Assembly (NCBI GenBank): GCA_958450325.1
Contig: OY288239.1
Coordinates: 44,857,811-44,921,810 of the forward strand
Direction: 5' to 3'
From: Agrostemma githago
Lineage: Eukaryota; Streptophyta; Magnoliopsida; Caryophyllales; Caryophyllaceae
DNA: 64,000 nt
The notes under the pieces were generated by a model, which was given only the letters and a program-made list of their open reading frames with translations, was not told where the DNA came from and searched no databases. Position 1 is the stretch's first letter, and each line of letters opens with the position of its first letter. Positions 43,882 through 54,883 of the stretch are shown piece by piece. The translations under genes were made by a program, and so were the position numbers.

Positions 43882-44188
43882 TGAAACACCCCACATTGAT
43901 TGAAGATGTCCTATTTATGAGCTTTGCTTAAAGGGATTTGAAGTACTACTCATATCAACAAAGTGCACTTTCTTTTCTGGTTTGCCCATGATAAGAACTC
44001 CGCAGTTAAGCGTGCTTGGCTGGGAGCAATCTTAGGATGGGTGACCTCCTGGGAAGGTTTCCGGGATGCGCATGAGTGAGGACAAAATGTGCTGGAAAGG
44101 ACTCGTGTTGGTCTGTGGGACCAGTACAAAGCCTGGCGGGCTACCGCAGTTAACATTTCCGGTCCTAGGACTGGGCCGGGGTGTTACA
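43882..44188 (+). repeat. 3' LTR of Cassandra (307 bp)
   Basis: Second 5S-like segment at 43994-44056 with the same boxes. Followed directly by the duplication GTTGA and the resumed env-like frame. Confidence 0.93.
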
Positions 44189-45025
44189 GTTGACGGAGCG
44201 GGACTTTTTATAGATGAAGTTTATTGTCCTTTCCTTGTGTGGCCCCAGAAAGGGGATTATGGCAGTTTGTTCTTGTATAAGATTACTGAAATGAGAGTTA
44301 TTGCAATGCCTAACAACGAATGGGTTAGGCTATATGTTGAAGAGAACTTCGGCATGCCGAAGAGGTCTGGGGAGTACATTCGGGATAACACCCGAGGTAA
44401 GTTCTATATGGTTCAATACCCCGATGGACCTTTAGATTATGGCGACGATGATATTGAGGTCGTAGACGTGTCGGAGGAGGAACCAGAGGTTGAAACCTCT
44501 CGGGATGAGGGTCATAGGACTTTACCGTCATCATCACACGGACCCTCTTCCTCCCGTCAGACCGAACCCCCGACCTCCCAGTTTTTCACACCCGACTTTA
44601 CACCGCACAGACACTCCACGTTCACCCAGACTACCCCCGGTTTTCAGGAGGACGTCAACATGAGTCCTCCATGACACTCCTCGTTCTTCGGATCTGAGGA
44701 CTTTTATAACCAGTGGGGGGAAGTTTATGACCGTACACGTCAGACTTGGGAGAACTCGACCACCTCCTTGAACTTGGCCCAGGATGCCTATAATGTAGCC
44801 CGGGATGCGCGCGATACTGCGCATGGTTCTTACACGTACTCTAGGGAAGGCTTTGAGTTTGCCCGGAGTAGCTTTGAGATGGCTAGGGACGCCCAAGCAG
44901 CGAGGATGGCGGCGGAGGAGAACCAAAGGATGTTGTAGCAGCAACAGAACCTCTTCAATCAAATTTTTGGTGTGCCTCCGCCAGGGTCTTACTACCCACC
45001 ACCTCGTCCCCCAGGTCCGATGTGA

Positions 45026-45685
45026 GTAGTCGAGTGTCGTCAGTGTTGGTGTGGGGGTGTTGGATGTCAGTCGTCAGTCGTCGATAATCTGTTCTCTAGT
45101 TTCAGTAATCTTTGTCAGTCTTGCAGCGCCAATTTTTGGCATTTGATAATTATGGTTGTTGATTAATTTGTGATAATATTTTGGTTGGTTTGGAGAGTTG
45201 TCAGCCCCTCACGTGATCCTACTTGGGTCATTACAAACGTGAGGTTTTATTTGCAGGTGCCTTAGAGAAGAAGGACCTGATTGTTGCTCCCGGTCTTAGG
45301 TGATTTGATCGCACCAAGACCATTTTGAAAAATCCAAAATCTTCTTTTTCTTTTATTTTTCCCGATTTGTGCGGAATTCGGACGAGGTGACGTGATTACA
45401 CCTACGCCCTTTCCCATCTTATCGATTTTTCCTTTTTCTTTTCATTTTCCTTTTATTTTCTCTTCTTTTTCTTTTTTTCTTTTTATTTTCTTCATTTTGA
45501 AAAATCAAAAATACAAAAACATTTGAAAAATTATCAAAAATCCAAAAACATTTGAAAAATCATAAAAATTCAAAAAGATTTTCCGTTCTTTTCTCTTTTT
45601 ATTCTTTTTCGATTCTTCCTCTACTTGTGCATTGTGGACAATGCACGGTTTTAGTGTGGGGGAGGGATCTACTATCCTTTTTCTT

Positions 45686-45717
<32 letters not shown>

Positions 45718-46537
45718 CATTTTTCCTTTAAAAAACCAAAAAACCCAAAAAAAATTCATTTTAGTTTTCTTTTTTTCTTTTATTTTTGTTTTTGTGCCAC
45801 TTGTATTGCCTCACATTTCCTTCTTGTAGGTACACCGCCAACCATTTAGCATGGACACGTAAGGTAGCGGTAATATTTTCTACCTTCGTTTTTACCCTTT
45901 CTCTTATGCATGGGAGTTTGGGCGTATATGCTATTTGGAGGTTCACTTGGTGAACATTTTGAAATTGGTGGTTGTGATTGTGTTGACTTAATGGAGTTCG
46001 GAGTGCTTGGCTATATTTGTGATTTTGTTTTGTTTTCTTGTGTTTTTGTCATTTTTGTGTGTTCTTTTTCATTGTGTGTATAATTTGTCTAGGTAAAGTT
46101 TTCGAAAACTCGATTTTGAGTTTAGGCCGAGTGTTTATTACTCCCTTGTTAGTAACCTTTTTTGATTTTTGGACATGTTTCTAGTAGAATGACCTTGAAC
46201 CAATTTTTGCATTGGATTTTTACCATAAGTCCATCTTTTCTACTAGGAGTCTACATCGAGATTTGCATTTGACCACCTTGACCACCCATGGAGTGATAAG
46301 GCCTTGGTTACCGTTCCCCGTTCTCTTAGGTGACCTTACTTGGGAAGCCACTTCTTTAGTCCAAATTTCATCCTTTTATGGGTTCGGAGGGGGTGCACAC
46401 CCGACTAGCCTATTTTCTACCATTCACCCATTTCCACAAATAAGTTTGCAAGAATATGCTTTACCTTGATCTCAAATGAACTATCTAGCCAAAAAAAGCT
46501 ATTCAAAAAGAAAAAGGGAAAAATGAAGAAGAAGGGC
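45026..46537 (+). other. 3' non-coding region of element C, first part
   Basis: Homologous to 6180-6650 of remnant E in the part from CCCGGTCTT to the GCATTGTGGACAATGCAC stem (45629-45646). This is followed by GGTTTTAGTGTGGGGGAGGGA, a purine tract like the terminal one at 48624. A poly-T run lies at 45690-45718. No gene. Confidence 0.6.
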
Positions 46538-47045
46538 GTTATGTTATGGGAAAAAAACCCTCGCTCGAAATAATGGGGAAAGAAAACCGAAAAGAAAATC
46601 AAAATCTCAAAAATCGTTCCCAAATCCAAATAATCCCTTGGTTGACTTATTGCCGTGAAATGCCTACTAGAGGACCGAGTCCCGAGGAAGGAAAATAGCG
46701 GTGATTTGTCAATCTTTACCATTTCGCAAACACATCCATCTTTTTGGTCTAATTGGCTTTCTCGAGTTTGGGACGATCCTCTAGGCTTAGCTTAGGAGAC
46801 GGCATAACACTTACCTACAGTGCTTACTAACTCCATGGTTCTCACTTATCCACTCCATTTATCGTCCCGTTGTAGGCATCTCTAGTGGAATTAGACGGAC
46901 CTTGGTAAATTTTCAATGTTTTTATTGATTGATTGTCATCCTATTAGGATCTTATCCATGTCAATTTGTGTTACTAATTTGGTAGTGTTCTCGCTTGTCT
47001 TAAGCTCAAATCGGTGCTTTCTACGCCGTTTCGATGAGGGATTCG
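46538..47045 (+). repeat. 508-bp direct repeat, left copy
   Basis: From GTTATGTTATGGGAAAAA to GTTTCGATGAGGGATTCG. It recurs at 47850-48356 with about seven differences. Between the two copies lies a 5'-truncated family A LTR. Far too long for a retroelement target duplication. Confidence 0.9.
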
Positions 47046-47849
47046 TGCGTTGTTTTGATCGGTTCATATCTCGAGTTATACTTGGAATTTCATAGTCATT
47101 CAAAATGGAGGAGATAGATTTCGAGCTTATCTTTCCAGTGACTGCTCATGAAGGTTCATTGAACAAGTATTGACGAAGTTATGCCCCAAACAAGTCAGCT
47201 GTGCATTGAAAAACTCTGCTGTTAAATTCTTTGACGGAATTGTTTTTTTTGCCTCGATTTTCTTTAAAGCTTTCAATAAATTCCCGAGGAGAAGAGCTGC
47301 TATTTTCAAGTCTGTTTAATCAAGACTACTCGAGCAAACAAGGGCCTTGCATCTGATTTGGAGCATGGAAAGTAGGCTGATTGTGTTCTCACTTATTCAT
47401 TGTATCTAGCTATTTAGTTCTAGCCTAGTTCATTTCTCTTTCTTTGTTTTTGTCACCCACTTTAAGAGGCTTGACTATTCTGGTTGGCCTCTCTTTGGTT
47501 TCTTTTGTAGGCTATAAATAGCCACCCATTAGATGCATAAATCATTCAACCTTCATCAAACAAAATCTGAGTTAAGCTTTGCTTTCCTTTTCGTCTTTGT
47601 TGTTCACAAGACAAAGTATTAGAGTAAGTCGCGTTACAAGCTCTATACTCGCTATTTCAATCGAGTGTTTGAATTAGCACCCGCTTTGTTGAGGTATAGG
47701 TCTATCTCACTTAGCACACTATCCTTGGTTACATTCTATCATCACTTTACAGCAACTATTTCAACCTGATTTCGTTGCTTTGTTTCGTTCATTTCAATTT
47801 ACTATCAATCTCCAAATAACTTGTTCAAAGTTCATTCCAAATCACATCA
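47046..47849 (+). repeat. 5'-truncated family A LTR between the 508-bp repeats
   Basis: Begins inside the LTR (TGCGTTGTTTTGATCGG) in the block otherwise seen only in the A-mini LTRs, and ends properly ATCACATCA. TATA-type GGCTATAAATAGCC near 47510. No internal element sequence remains. Confidence 0.88.
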
Positions 47850-48356
47850 GTTATGTTATGGGAAAAAAAACCCTCGATCGAAATAATGGGGAAAGAAAAC
47901 CGAAAAGAAAATCAAAATCTCAAAAATCGTTCCCAAATCCAAATAATCCCTTGGTTGACTTATTGCCGTGAAATGCCTACTAGAGGACCGAGTCCCGAGG
48001 AAGGAAAATAGCGGTGGTTTGTCAATCTTTACCATTTCGCAAACACATCCATTTTTTTGGTCTAATTGGCTTTCTCGAGTTTGGGACGATCCTCTAGGCT
48101 TAGCTTAGGAGACGGCATAACACTTACCTACAGTGCTTACTAACTCCATGGTTCTCACTTATCCACTCCATTTATCGTCCCGTTGTAGGCATCTCTAGTG
48201 GAATTAGACGGACCTTGGTAAATTTTCAATGTTTTTATTGATTGATTGTCATCTTATTAGGATCTTATCCATGTCAATTTGTGTTACTAATTTGGTAGTG
48301 TTCTCGCTTGTCTTAAGCTCAAATCGGTGCTTTCGACGCCGTTTCGATGAGAGATT
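47850..48356 (+). repeat. 508-bp direct repeat, right copy
   Basis: Second copy of 46538-47045. It continues without a break into the terminal part of element C (AGCAAGCCCCAACTTGCC and the GAGGACGAGCAACGG word before the purine tract), so this copy is the one in its natural context on the right side. Confidence 0.88.
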
Positions 48357-48623
48357 CGGTGATTTATTTTCTCTTTGGTTGCGACTATCTTTTCATGTGT
48401 CTTTCTTGTTTTATGTGTTTGTGTGTGTATTAGTCGCAACCCCAATTTTGAGCAAGCCCCAACTTGCCTTGCATGGAGGTACTCTACCTCATGGGTATCT
48501 CGATGTGAGTTGAAGGGACGGAGCAGACCCGTTAATTGCCCCGTATCGGCTTAGCATAGTCTAGCTTAATTAGTAGTAGCTAATTTCTTTTTGGGTCTTT
48601 GCTCGAGGACGAGCAACGGTTTA

Positions 48624-48635
48624 GTGTGGGGGAAT
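48624..48635 (+). other. Polypurine tract of element C
   Basis: GTGTGGGGGAAT after GACGAGCAACGGTTTA, directly before the 3' LTR; the usual Athila arrangement. Confidence 0.85.
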
Positions 48636-50141
48636 TGTTGTGTGCCAAATTTAGACCATTTTCCCTCCCATTTAGACCCGTTTTTCCTCCGTTTTGCGAG
48701 AATAGAGTGCAATTATCGCCGTATTTTGCGTAGTTCTCGCATTAGTGTCTCTCTTTTGCATTTTATGTGTTTTTGGTAGTTTTCTGTCTATTTTGATAGA
48801 ATTTTGACCGAAAACGAGTATGAGCTTTTACGAGCATGAGAGAGATACGGTCCAAGAGCAAAGCACACAACCGAAAGTTCTAGTAATCCAATTGATCGAC
48901 GAAGAAAGAGACCGGAAAAGAGGAGAGACTCCACCGGGTGAAGTTTCACCCGGTGAGTCATCACCGGGCGAAGTTTCGCCCGACGACATTTTCCACTCCC
49001 CGAAGATTTTCATGGCAGCTACCACCGGGCGAAATTTCGCCCGATGGAGAAAGACGCCAAAAATGACGATTCGTGAAGAAAATCTCACCGGGTGAAATTT
49101 CACCCGGTGGTGCCTATGTCGTCAACCGCAGGGTGAAGTTTTGCCCCATGAAGATGCAAAGGGTGAAGGTCTAGGCTTAATGAAGAAGGATTGGATTATG
49201 GGCCTTAAACTTGTGTGACCCATTAAGGAACTCTATATATACTTATCCTAGGGTTTTGAGACAGAGGAGGAAGTAGAATCTTAAATTGTGCCTCCTTAGC
49301 TTAGGGTAGAAGATCTCCATAGTAGTAGTAGTAGTTTGTAGTAAGTTTCCTAGAAAATTATCTAAACAATTAGTAGATCTACTTAGTATTAGTGTAATTA
49401 GTAGACAAGTTTCCATCTTTGTTTAAGATTATTGAAAATTCAAGGGTTTTGCAAGGGTTTATGTGACAAAACTCTTGTATTATTTCTTGAAGATTTATAT
49501 TGCTTATATTGAAGATTGAAGACTTATGCATGGATTAGTGACAAATTCTTGTATATTTCTCCCAAGATTCAATCTTTATTATTAATCTTCAACTTCCACC
49601 TTAGATTTCTCCATAGTTGGTAAATTCTCTCCTCTCCCTTCTCTCCATTAGTTAGCTTATGTTTTTCTCTCCTTTCTTAGTTTTTCTCTTAGTATAATTG
49701 TTAGTGTAATTTTCTTAGTTTCTCTCTTAGTGTAATTTTTAGTGTAGTTTTCTAAGTTTCTCTCTTAGTGTAATTGTCAGTGTAGTTTTCTTAGTTTCTC
49801 TCTTAGTATAATTGTTAGTGTAGTTTTTATGCATGCTTTAGTTAGATTATCCTTAGTGTATTGTTGATTATCACCATGACTAGTGAGTAAATTTTCTTGT
49901 TGGAAAATTAGGGAAGAGGATTTGGATTACTTGATTCAAGGGATGTTGGTGGGTTGTTTACTTGTTGATTATCAATTTTAAGGTTTTTGTGTCTTTGTTG
50001 ACCTAGAATCGCGACTAGGCCGACCTTGACTCGCCTCTACCAATATGGGGAAACTCGGGGTAGAAATTACTTTAATTTGAGACTTACCCTTTCGTCGCGA
50101 AAGCGGGTTTAGGTAGATTGGGTGAAGAAACCGAAAGGAGT
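48636..50141 (+). repeat. 3' LTR of element C, truncated by element B
   Basis: Aligns with the 5' LTR from TGTTGTGTGCC to GAAACCGAAAGG, then ends where the LTR of B starts (50142). About 340 bp of its 3' end is displaced beyond the window. It lacks about 35 bp of the palindrome cluster and has a short CTCTCCCTTCTCTCC gain near 49630. Confidence 0.85.
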
Positions 50142-51149
50142 TGATAAGTGTAGTTTGTAGTGCCTAATTTGTTGTGTTTTGGTCCCTTTTTCCTTGCGGA
50201 ATCGCTCCTTGGGAGCGGTTCATGGGCTACTTATGCTTCCTCTAGCTCGTTTCAGATTCCCGAGACCATTCATGAAGAGTTGGAGCGATTCCGACTCAAT
50301 ACATACACTTTTCGGAGCTAACGAAGCGAAGGAACGATCACTTGATGCCTTAGACTCGATCCCGAGACCCGAGAGTCGATAAGAAGTCCATGTGAAGCAA
50401 GGGGGAACCTTAAAGATCATATTGGAGGTCTACAAGACTCATCCCCGACGGGTATGGCCTCATCCCGTCCGGGATGAGGTGCACAAAAGAGAGTTGTTCT
50501 GATCTGAGCCCGTCCCGGTCGGGACCATGGTGCTGTAACCCGCCTTTGTTTCCTTTCTTCTCCCTCATTCATGTAACCATATAAATACTTCCCTCTTGTA
50601 TTGTTTATAAAACTGACCTTACATTAGACTCTCTTAAGCCTCTCTACAAGAAAAAACCCTAGATTTAGAGTTCATCCTTTTAGACTAATCTTCCCTTAAT
50701 CCTTAGTTAATCTCCTTTTAATCTAGTTTGTAACTAGTCTTGTATTAAGTGGGTACTTGAAGATTTCTCCAAGCTTGACATCCTTGGGATTGATTTGGGT
50801 TCTTGTTTATGCAAGTTTACATCTTTTTCTTCATCTAGTTGTTGGTATAATCTTCTCTACTCTTGTTTTTGTTTATTTAATCAAGTTTATGTTAATCTTA
50901 GTTTGATTATGAGTGATTAGATTCCTTGTGGGGTTAGTAGGAGGATTAAGTGTGGATTATGGGTGATTAGGGCTTGATTATGGGTAAAGGGTGAATCTTT
51001 GTTGTTAGTCACATGTTGGGCACACTATGTGTTTGTTGAATTGCTTGTTTGAGTTGTAGTGACCATGCTTCTCATGCTAGTCTTCCTCTACTCATTATTT
51101 GTCTAGTATGTGATTATGTTGAGAATAGTCTTAGACACAAGAGTGTGGA
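50142..51149 (+). repeat. 5' LTR of element B, left segment
   Basis: The first 1008 bp of an LTR of about 1.4 kb. It holds two palindromes, CCTCATCCC/GGGATGAGG (50457-50478) and GTCCCGGTCGGGAC (50511-50524), upstream of a TATA box (ATATAAATA near 50580). It ends in GTGGA, the target duplication of the inserted A-gag element. Confidence 0.8.
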
Positions 51150-52023
51150 TGATGTGAGTTGATATGAACTTTGAAACAAGAATGTAAAGATGGATTAATA
51201 TTCTAAAATGGAACGTGAATGAGTAACCAAAACAGAAAGAAAGGATAGTTTTATGGATGAATGAACCGTAACAAAGGATAGTATGCTAGGTGAAGTAGAC
51301 CTATACTTCAACAAAGCGGTTGCTAGATCAAACACTCGATTGAAATAGCGAGTTTAGAGCTTGTAACGCGACTTACTCTAGACTTTGTCTTGTAAACTAC
51401 AAGGACGAAACAGAAAGCTTAGCTTTACTCAAGTTTTAATTTGCAAATTGGATGATGTTTATTCCTTCAAATGACCGGCTATATATAGCCTACAAGAGCC
51501 CTTAAATCGGTTGGTTTAGGGTGACAAAAACAAGGCTAAAACTATGTGAACATGGAGCTAATTACAAAGTAGGGAGCTAATAACAAAGAGATGTGAACTT
51601 GGAGCTAATAACTATGCTAAGTGAAGAGTAATCAGCCGTGGTCTTCTTATGTGAACATGGAGATGAAAACAAAGCTTGAGTAGGAGTAATGAGGCGCGGC
51701 AAAGGTGTGAACATGGAGCCAAAAACAAGGCTAACAAGAGAGCCTTTTGACCGTGTACACCATGAGAACACAATCAGCTCTAAAACCTTCTTAACTTCAG
51801 TCCATTACTCATGCTTGAATGATTGTGACCCTAAGTTAATGTCTTCACTTTACCTTGATTAGTTGCTCCTTTATTCAGCTCAAATTCGAGCTAGCTCCAT
51901 TATTGAAGATGACTTCTTATTATTGCTAATCTAGCTGGCCTAAGCTTAAGTACGAGCTAGTATTCTTTAGTTGAGCTCTTTAGAACTTCCTTACTTGGAT
52001 TAGTGGCTTCTTGATTCGGATCA
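51150..52023 (-). repeat. 3' LTR of older A-gag copy (874 bp)
   Basis: Nearly identical to 61388-62261 and, inverted, to 501-1374. Differences from its partner include AATATTCTAAAATGG against AGTATTCTGAAATGG near 51190 and AAATCGG against AAACCGG near 51507. Confidence 0.93.
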
Positions 52024-53990
52024 TCTCCTCCCCCTTGACAAGGAATTGTCCTCAATTCTGAAATGTTATCTTTATCAAGGTATAGAAGAAGTTCTTCTTT
52101 TAGGAAGGTGGCTTGAACTCCATACCCATCCGGCAACTTCAACTTGTAAGTTCTGTGATTACCCTTGTGCGGAACTTCTGGTTGTGACTTCCATTTGCTT
52201 TCTCCTTGGTTTGGGAACTCCTTCATACTTACGTTAGCCAAAGACAAGTCATCCCTTATGAAGAGCCTTGTACTTCTGTTTTTGTTGTGCTCTCCTTTGT
52301 AGGCCGTTCTCATTATGTATCCTGAATTACCTTGGGGTGCAAAGGAGGTTTCCTTTAGGAGGAAGTCTTACCTGCAAAATAAGCTCATCAAAAGTATCAA
52401 AAGAGTTAGTCTTGAGCTTGGCAAGTGCTTCAGCCTCCATGGAGTAGTAGTCCTTCCAATTCTCAATTCCAATTGTGCCTGCATCTAAGGTGGTTGAATG
52501 TGTGTTGTTACAAGATAATGTGTTATCCATGTCTTTGACCTCACCCTCTTCATACCTTAAGATCTCATGATCTTTACTAGGCATTAAACAGGATGGTATT
52601 CCGTTAGAGATAATAGCACCTGGTTCCTTTTGCCACTCTTCTTCACTATCACTCTTAATCTTAATGGGTTCCTCCTTGGCGGTTTCCAACTCCCCCTCTT
52701 CTACAGCAAGTCCTCCCAACCCTTTATTAGCAAACATTGAAAGGCTGGGTTTTCCGACTTTGTTAGCTAACATGTTACACACACTTTGAGGGGTCATGGG
52801 TTTGAGTATAATTTTCTTTCCCTTATCATTCAACTCATACTCATTCCTCCTCCCATGGTGAACTACGTCCCTATCAAACTGCCAAGGACGGCCTAATAGT
52901 ATGTGACAAGCGTCCATAGGTATAACATCACATAGAACCTCATCAACGTAGGATCCCATGGTTAAACCAACCCTCACTTGTTTATTGACCCTTACCTTGT
53001 TTCCGTTGTTTAACCAATGTAATGCATAAGGGTTAGGGTGATTGGTAGTAGCTAGACCTAGTTTGTCCACCATTACAGTTGAGGCAACGTTGGTACAACT
53101 ACCTCCATCAATGATTAGACTACACCATTTGTTTTTAACTTGACACTTAGTATGGAACAGTTGGTCTCTCTGTTCAGTGTCGTGTTGAATTGGGTTAGCA
53201 TGTAGAGTACGTAGTACTAGGAGTGTGTCATAAGCCGGAGGTTCATAAGCCTCAAAGTCTTCTTCCTCTTCCTCCCCTTCCTCATTAACATTAAAAACAG
53301 CTCCTATACGTTGTTCCTCCTCCCATATCTCATCCCTAATGGTGATTACCTCTCTTAAGGTCACAACTCTTTTGTTAGGACATGCGTTTTTGTAATGACA
53401 AAACCCTTGACATTTGAAACAACGTACCTTAGATAGACTAGTTTCAGTGGTTGTTTTGGGGGTAGACTGAGGTGGGGTGCGGGGTTATTCTTAATCACAA
53501 GGGGTTGATTAGTATTAGTAGGATTGATTCTATTACTATCATCCGTTCGTGACCAAGTATGGTTCTTACTAGACTCACCCTCATGTCTTCCCTTCCCTTG
53601 TGCCTCAATTTTTAGACACAACCCACATAAGGTATCAAAATCAGAATAAGGACACAAATCAACCGTATTGGCTATACTACGATTTAACCCTCGTAAGAAC
53701 CTAGCCATTTTTATCTCTTCATTCTCTTCTACTTCTCCCATTAGAACCAGGTTTTCAAATTCCTCTATATATTCACTAACACTCATTTTTCCTTGCACAA
53801 GGTTAGCAATCTTTTTGTATAAGGACAACTTGTGCGTAGTTGGAACATACCTCTTACGTAGTTTACGTTTTAAGGACTCCCAAGAAGTAATCTTACCCTT
53901 CCCACTTCTGGTGCGTTGTACCTTAAGCCCCTCATACCAAAGGGAAGCTCCTTTGCTTAGCTTTAGGATGGCGTATTTGCACCTCTCTTC
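51957..53990 (-). pseudogene. gag-PR polyprotein of older A-gag copy, main part
   Basis: Begins in mid-gag (EERCKYAILKLSKGASLWYE) at the border of the tandem insertion. The capsid-type region is present (SWESLKRKLRKRY, ARFLRGLNRSIANTVD). A 1-bp deletion near 53480 puts the CCHC knuckle (CFKCQGFCHYKNAC) out of frame with the capsid. The next frame has the protease (LIIDGGSCTNV) and the RT-integrase scar, and a 5-bp deletion near 52330 shifts the tail, which ends at 51957 inside the LTR. RT, RNase H and integrase core are absent, as in the intact A-gag copies. The start lies at 61347. Confidence 0.9.
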
Positions 53991-54883
53991 TGATGTGAGT
54001 TGATATGAACTTTGAAACAAGAATGTAAAGATGGATTAGTATTCTGAAATGGAACGTGAATGAGTAACCAAAACAGAAAGAAAGGATAGTTTTAAGGATG
54101 AATAAACCGTAACCAAGGATAGTATGCTAGGTGAAGTAGACCTATACTTCAACAAAGCGGTTGCTAGATCAAACACTCGATTGAAATAGCGAGTTTAGAG
54201 CTTGTAACGCGACTTACTCTAGACTTTGTCTTGTAAACTACAAGGACGAAACAGAAAGCTTAGCTTTACTCAAGTTTTAATTTGCAAATTGGATGATCTT
54301 ATTCCTTCAAAATGGCCGGCTATTTATAGCCTACAAGGTCCCTTAAACCGGTTGGTTTAGGGTGACAAAAACAAAGCTAAGACTAATGTGAACTAGGAGC
54401 TAATTACAAGGTTGGAGCTAATAACAAAGCTAGTGTAAACATGGAGTTAAAACCAAAGCTAGGGAGTTAAAACCAAAGCTAGGGAGTTAAAACCAAAGCT
54501 TCACCAAGAGTAACCAGCCGTGTGTAGTCTTGTGTGAACATGGAGCCAACAACAAAGCTTGAGTGTACACACCATGTGAACATGGAGCCAAAAACAAGGC
54601 TAATAAGAGAGCCTTTTGACCGTGTACACTAAGAGAACACAACCAGCTCCTTAACTTCAGTCCACTACTCATGCTTGAATGATTGTGACCCTAAGTTAAT
54701 GTCTTCATTTCACCTTGATTAGTTGCTCCTTTATTCAGCTCAAATTCGAGCTAGCTCCATAATTGAAGATGACTTCTTATTATAACTAATGTAGCTGGCC
54801 TAAGCTTAAGTAGGAGCTAGTATTCTTTAGTTGAGCTCTTTAGAACTTCCTTACTTGAATTGGTAGCTCCTTGATTCGGATCA
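53991..54883 (-). repeat. LTR 1 of tandem A-gag array (893 bp)
   Basis: 3' LTR of the first unit. It includes a 20-bp tandem repeat, three copies of GAGTTAAAACCAAAGCTAGG (about 54443-54500). TATA-type GGCTATTTATAGCC near 54317. Confidence 0.93.

Larger units (their letters stand above)
43457..44188 (+). mobile_element. Cassandra-type TRIM retrotransposon (732 bp)
   Basis: Two short LTRs (308 and 307 bp) start TGAAACACCCC and end GGGTGTTACA. Between them is a 117-bp interior with an iMet primer site (TGGTATCAGAGC at 43767-43778) and a purine-rich GTGGGAGTGA before the second LTR. A 5-bp duplication GTTGA (43452-43456 and 44189-44193) flanks it. Each LTR contains a 5S rRNA-derived segment, the hallmark of Cassandra. 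It encodes no protein, and the ORFs that overlap it are chance. LTRs differ by about three changes. Confidence 0.93.
42527..45025 (+). pseudogene. Athila env-like ORF of element C, interrupted by Cassandra
   Basis: Starts MRRVKQMAEKRISSMLGRN at 42527. Frameshift near 42700 into a frame with LTCEFFATFELSG and LRDFGALLGLPSS, TAG at 43146-43148, then SIRNPILRYLARIIANSF and GGIVTMIARALDIDF up to the Cassandra insertion at 43457. It resumes in the same frame at 44194 with a Ser/Pro/Thr-rich part, TGA at 44672-44674, an Ala/Arg-rich helical stretch (LAQDAYNVARDARDTA), TAG at 44936-44938 and a Pro-rich end at 45025. The domain is the putative envelope-like protein found after integrase in Athila elements. 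I see no clear signal peptide or transmembrane helix. Inactive. Confidence 0.7.
32231..50141 (+). mobile_element. Athila-like element C, non-autonomous, with two insertions
   Basis: In order: 5' LTR (32231-34075), tRNA-Asp primer site, gag, protease, a non-coding segment with palindromes, env-like ORF, long 3' region, purine tract, and a 3' LTR (48636-50141) truncated by insertion of element B. There is no RT, RNase H or integrase between the protease (ends 41705) and the env-like ORF (starts 42527). It is interrupted by A-pol (35013-39869, duplication CATGA) and Cassandra (43457-44188, duplication GTTGA). The two LTRs differ by several indels, so it is older than its passengers. Confidence 0.85.

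Noticed and set aside
43642..43884. ORFs over the Cassandra element, also at 43608, 43665 and 44066
   Set aside because: They run across a non-coding TRIM and its 5S-like segment; the frame at 44066 only becomes meaningful after 44188, where it is the env-like protein.
53994..54020. N-terminus MFQSSYQLTS of the gag frame ending at 54020, likewise at 14810 and 39840
   Set aside because: These residues are encoded by the end of an adjacent LTR (TTCAAAGTTCATATCAACTC) that happens to be in frame; they are not the protein start.
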